Shown here: positions 62,091-64,000 of the stretch, in pieces
How positions within the stretch are numbered: position 1 is the first letter of the stretch
How the letters are laid out: the number at the start of each line of letters is the position of its first letter
Source of the DNA: Psychrobacillus antarcticus
GTDB lineage: Bacteria > Bacillota > Bacilli > Bacillales_A > Planococcaceae
Length of the DNA: 64,000 nt
Reading direction: 5' to 3'
Assembly: GCF_029533155.1 (NCBI RefSeq)
Contig: NZ_JAIZDB010000010.1
Location: 21,141-85,140, forward strand
Notes under the pieces: model-generated
What the model saw: the letters and a program-made list of their open reading frames with translations, nothing else
Databases searched by the model: none
What the model was told of the DNA's origin: nothing
Translations under genes and position numbers: made by a program

Positions 62091-63092
62091 GTGAAAGAAT
62101 CGAAGGTCCATTTAGTTTCTGCTGCCTTGGCGAAGAATTACAACAAAAATCATTTCCATTCCAATTACTTTCTAGAATTTTTAGAAGAACAAAAATCCGT
62201 AAATCACCGTATAATGAACACCGTTTCTCAACTGGACCAATCTTGTAAAACCATTTTAAGTGATTTACGTAACCAAAACCAAGAACTGAACAAATTAAAC
62301 AATAATCATAAATACGATTATGTAAATTTAAAAAAGATATTGTTCAATCTTGCACAGACTACGAGAGGCTACGGGTCTCATTTACTAAAACAAGAAAATA
62401 CACTCCAAGTTATCAACGAACAACTTGATCATCAATCAAAATTTAATGCAGTAGCTAGTAAACGAGCTGCCGATCACGATAAAGTACTAAACCATTTACA
62501 AGGAAGTTTAAATAGACAAAGGAATTTTCTTAATAACTTTGCCATCAATCAAAACAGTTCTTTTGAAAACATTAAACACCAACTCGATTCCCAAGAAGAA
62601 GTAAATGGACAGCTGCAAAATCGATTAGACATACAAAAGGACTGTATACAAAATGTGTTGGAAGAACAAAAGCGTATTTTTACTATAGTATCGGACTATT
62701 CTGAAGAAAAGAACCACTTCCATAAAAAATCGAGCGAGAAATCACAGCTAGCCGAGGAAATGGACGAATTAATATTAGAGGAAATCCAACTTCAAATAAT
62801 TCAACAGGATGATATATACAATTACTTACAGGATACTTTAAATAGACAACAAGGATTTCTCCTTCAGCTCTCCGATAATCAAAATCGGCAACTTGAAAAA
62901 ATAACAAAGAATTTAGAGAGTCACCATGCATTGAATAAAAAATCCATAGATAAACAAGACTCATTAATTCAATTAAATGAGCAAATGCTAGACAATATAA
63001 ATAAACAATATGACCAACACAAAGAATCTTTAAAGGAAGTCAAAGAATTAATAGAAAAGACTTTATATCTAAAGGGAAATATAGGACTATAA
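62091..63092 (+). CDS. Coiled-coil protein with internal duplication
   Basis: A 333-residue, almost wholly helical protein rich in Gln, Asn, Lys and Leu. I see no known domain. Two similar blocks recur: HLQGSLNRQRNFLNNFAINQ near residue 148 and YLQDTLNRQQGFLLQLSDNQ near 247, each followed by a polar stretch, so an internal repeat of about 100 residues is likely. The GTG at 62091 has AAAGGAG 9 nt upstream; an upstream in-frame GTG (62061) has only AAGG. No signal or membrane segment. The product may be a structural or scaffold protein. Confidence 0.72.
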   Translation: MKESKVHLVSAALAKNYNKNHFHSNYFLEFLEEQKSVNHRIMNTVSQLDQSCKTILSDLRNQNQELNKLNNNHKYDYVNLKKILFNLAQTTRGYGSHLLKQENTLQVINEQLDHQSKFNAVASKRAADHDKVLNHLQGSLNRQRNFLNNFAINQNSSFENIKHQLDSQEEVNGQLQNRLDIQKDCIQNVLEEQKRIFTIVSDYSEEKNHFHKKSSEKSQLAEEMDELILEEIQLQIIQQDDIYNYLQDTLNRQQGFLLQLSDNQNRQLEKITKNLESHHALNKKSIDKQDSLIQLNEQMLDNINKQYDQHKESLKEVKELIEKTLYLKGNIGL

Positions 63093-63185
63093 GTGGATTA
63101 CCAGTCGTTATACTAGACTTTCCGCCTAGAAAAGTCAGCTAAAAACGCCTTGTCCTTTAATAACAAAATGTATATTTGCCATTGA

Positions 63186-63306
63186 TTTCACTCCGAGCGG
63201 ACGCGTTCCGAGGGCACGGCTTCAGCCGCTTCCCTCGCTTAAGCTCAGTCCAGGGTCTTCAGCTCGCGCTATTCCCTCTGGAGTCGCCGCTCTGCGCTCC
63301 AATCAA
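63186..63306 (-). repeat. Bacillaceae-type GC-rich intergenic repeat, copy 1 (reverse)
   Basis: On the minus strand this reads GCGGCGACTCCAGAGGGAAT and onward to GTGCCCTCGG and CGTCCGCTCGGAGTGAAATC. It is strongly GC-rich against the AT-rich surroundings and shares its opening with the copy at 63566-63840. It resembles the dispersed element often seen between genes in Bacillaceae, whose function is not known to me. Confidence 0.65.
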
Positions 63307-63322
63307 TTAGATCCACTTTATA

Positions 63323-63346
63323 TAATTGGATAATTGGATAATTGAA
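63323..63346. repeat. 8-bp tandem repeat
   Basis: Three consecutive units TAATTGGA, TAATTGGA and TAATTGAA lie in the AT-rich core between the two inverted GC-rich repeats. Confidence 0.7.
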
Positions 63347-63565
63347 TATAAACACATAGAAGTCTACCTGTTCTATCTAAAATAAGTAAAGATGAAAGGG
63401 GCGCTTATCTAAGAAAATCCACTTTCTTCTTTCCCAATAGAATAGTATCCCTAACTAAGTGGACGGATTTATCCCTACATTAACTTGGACTACTTTTATC
63501 ATCTAAGCGAGAGTCTATGCATTATCTTAAAGTTGAGTACTACTCACTTAATTGATTGTAGTGAA

Positions 63566-63840
63566 ATGTGGCGACTCCAGCGGGATAAGCGAGAAAGTCG
63601 AGACCCCACAGGGAAGACATTACCCAAACTTTGTTTGGATAATGTCTTTGCGACGAGTAACCGCAGGAGCATATGTTTCCGTAGCGCCTGACTGAGGATG
63701 CTCGGCCTTGCCCGCGGAGGCCAACAGGATGTTGGTCACAAAGGCGTTGAGGCCCACAGGAGGTGGGTTATGCAATCTTTGCCGCAGGACGCGGCGAACT
63801 TAGATTACCCTCCTTTTAGGACGTGGCGCTCTTAGCCTTT
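63566..63840 (+). repeat. Bacillaceae-type GC-rich intergenic repeat, copy 2 (forward, interrupted)
   Basis: Begins GTGGCGACTCCAGCGGGATA, matching copy 1, and holds an internal imperfect palindrome at about 63617-63650 (ACATTACCCAAAC ... GTTTGGATAATGT), which looks like an insertion in the repeat. It ends shortly before the IS end at about 63850. Confidence 0.6.
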
Positions 63841-63849
63841 GTTCTCCAC

Positions 63850-64000
63850 ATGCATGCACTGACCCCCATTTTCTAGACACATGAATGGGGTGTTATAAAA
63901 TGAGAAAACAATTTAGCGCGGAAGAAAAGTATCAAGCCGTTCTACTCTATTTATCGGGTCGCTATTCTTATCGAGAAGTTGCCGCTCAAACGAATGTAGA
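63850..64000 (+). mobile_element. Left end of an IS3-family-like (IS150-group) insertion sequence, truncated by the window
   Basis: TGCACTGACCCCCATTTTCT (from 63855) has the layout of an IS3/IS150-group terminal inverted repeat (TGxACTGACCCC...), and a transposase OrfA-like frame begins 26-30 bp later. The right end is outside the window. Confidence 0.65.
63900..64000 (+). CDS. Transposase OrfA-like protein, partial (IS3 family)
   Basis: An open frame from ATG 63900 to the window edge: MRKQFSAEEKYQAVLLYLSG, then RYSYREVAAQTNV. This is the helix-turn-helix start of IS3-family OrfA transposases. GGGGTGTTATAAA gives a weak SD. Only 33 codons are visible, so intactness is unknown. Confidence 0.68.
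   Translation, partial: MRKQFSAEEKYQAVLLYLSGRYSYREVAAQTNV

Larger units (their letters stand above)
63093..63899. other. 807-bp non-coding region with GC-rich repeats and AT-rich core
   Basis: No convincing gene. It contains two inverted GC-rich repeats (63186-63306 and 63566-63840), an AT-rich core with an 8-bp tandem repeat (TAATTGGA x3, 63323-63346), and the left end of an IS element. The region is rearranged-looking intergenic sequence. Confidence 0.6.

Noticed and set aside
63485..63691. 68-residue open frame in the right-hand repeat region
   Set aside because: It lies across the GC-rich repeat, has no SD and no recognisable protein pattern.

Overview
The window looks like chromosomal DNA of an aerobic, low-GC, Gram-positive, spore-forming bacillus. 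This is inferred from strong AGGAGG-type ribosome sites, frequent TTG and GTG starts, a YhcN/YlaJ-type lipoprotein, a yce-type TerD/TelA stress cluster behind a sigma-W-like promoter, a CcpA cre box and Bacillaceae-type GC-rich intergenic repeats. A Planococcaceae/Bacillaceae genus such as Psychrobacillus or Lysinibacillus would fit, but the genus cannot be fixed from the sequence alone. No rRNA, tRNA or CRISPR array was seen.

Layout. 1-4127: a cut-off gene and a large superfamily 1 helicase with a long coiled coil (minus). 4298-8293: DUF485 protein plus sodium:solute symporter, a YhcN/YlaJ lipoprotein and an M20 amidohydrolase. 8297-12286: a 1329-residue secreted protein with three lectin-like modules and a beta-propeller. 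12493-26287: a twelve-gene minus-strand catabolic operon (epimerase, DapA-like aldolase, MDR dehydrogenase, Gfo/Idh/MocA oxidoreductases, two FAD oxidoreductases, CE7 esterase, TIM-barrel isomerase, GH67/DUF4838-like protein, GNAT). 26500-27849: a divergent regulator that joins a GTP-cyclohydrolase-III/GGDEF-like palm domain to a winged helix. 27903-31925: another Gfo/Idh/MocA gene with no usual start codon and a CUT1 sugar ABC importer lacking its ATPase. 32323-34712: DUF624 protein, DMT transporter and esterase. 34940-43963: a complete-looking Ter stress and biosynthetic module (TerD, TerD, CitE-like, PRTase-TRSP, PRTase-PELOTA, HAD, YceG, TelA, TerD). 44091-45302: NupC. 45583-49353: two-component system with two PepSY proteins and a 21-bp-phased repeat array. 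49453-57227: short-chain acyl-CoA catabolic operon with a GntP permease. 57517-61261: LacI regulator, aldehyde dehydrogenase and iron alcohol dehydrogenase. 61324-63092: SIMPL-domain protein and a coiled-coil protein. 63093-64000: dispersed repeats and the left end of an IS3-like element.

How it works together. The 8-32 kb block reads as a system for capturing, importing and oxidatively dismantling an unidentified, probably acylated and uronate- or keto-sugar-containing glycan. Near-identical tandem GTCTTTAA operators stand in front of both the enzyme operon and the transporter operon, with the palm-domain regulator between them. The 49-61 kb block looks like one carboxylate regulon: a perfect palindrome and a one-mismatch copy of it flank the lacI gene, in front of the acyl-CoA operon and the dehydrogenase pair. 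The Ter block would make or use a nucleoside-like metabolite under envelope or metal stress, as proposed for this family.
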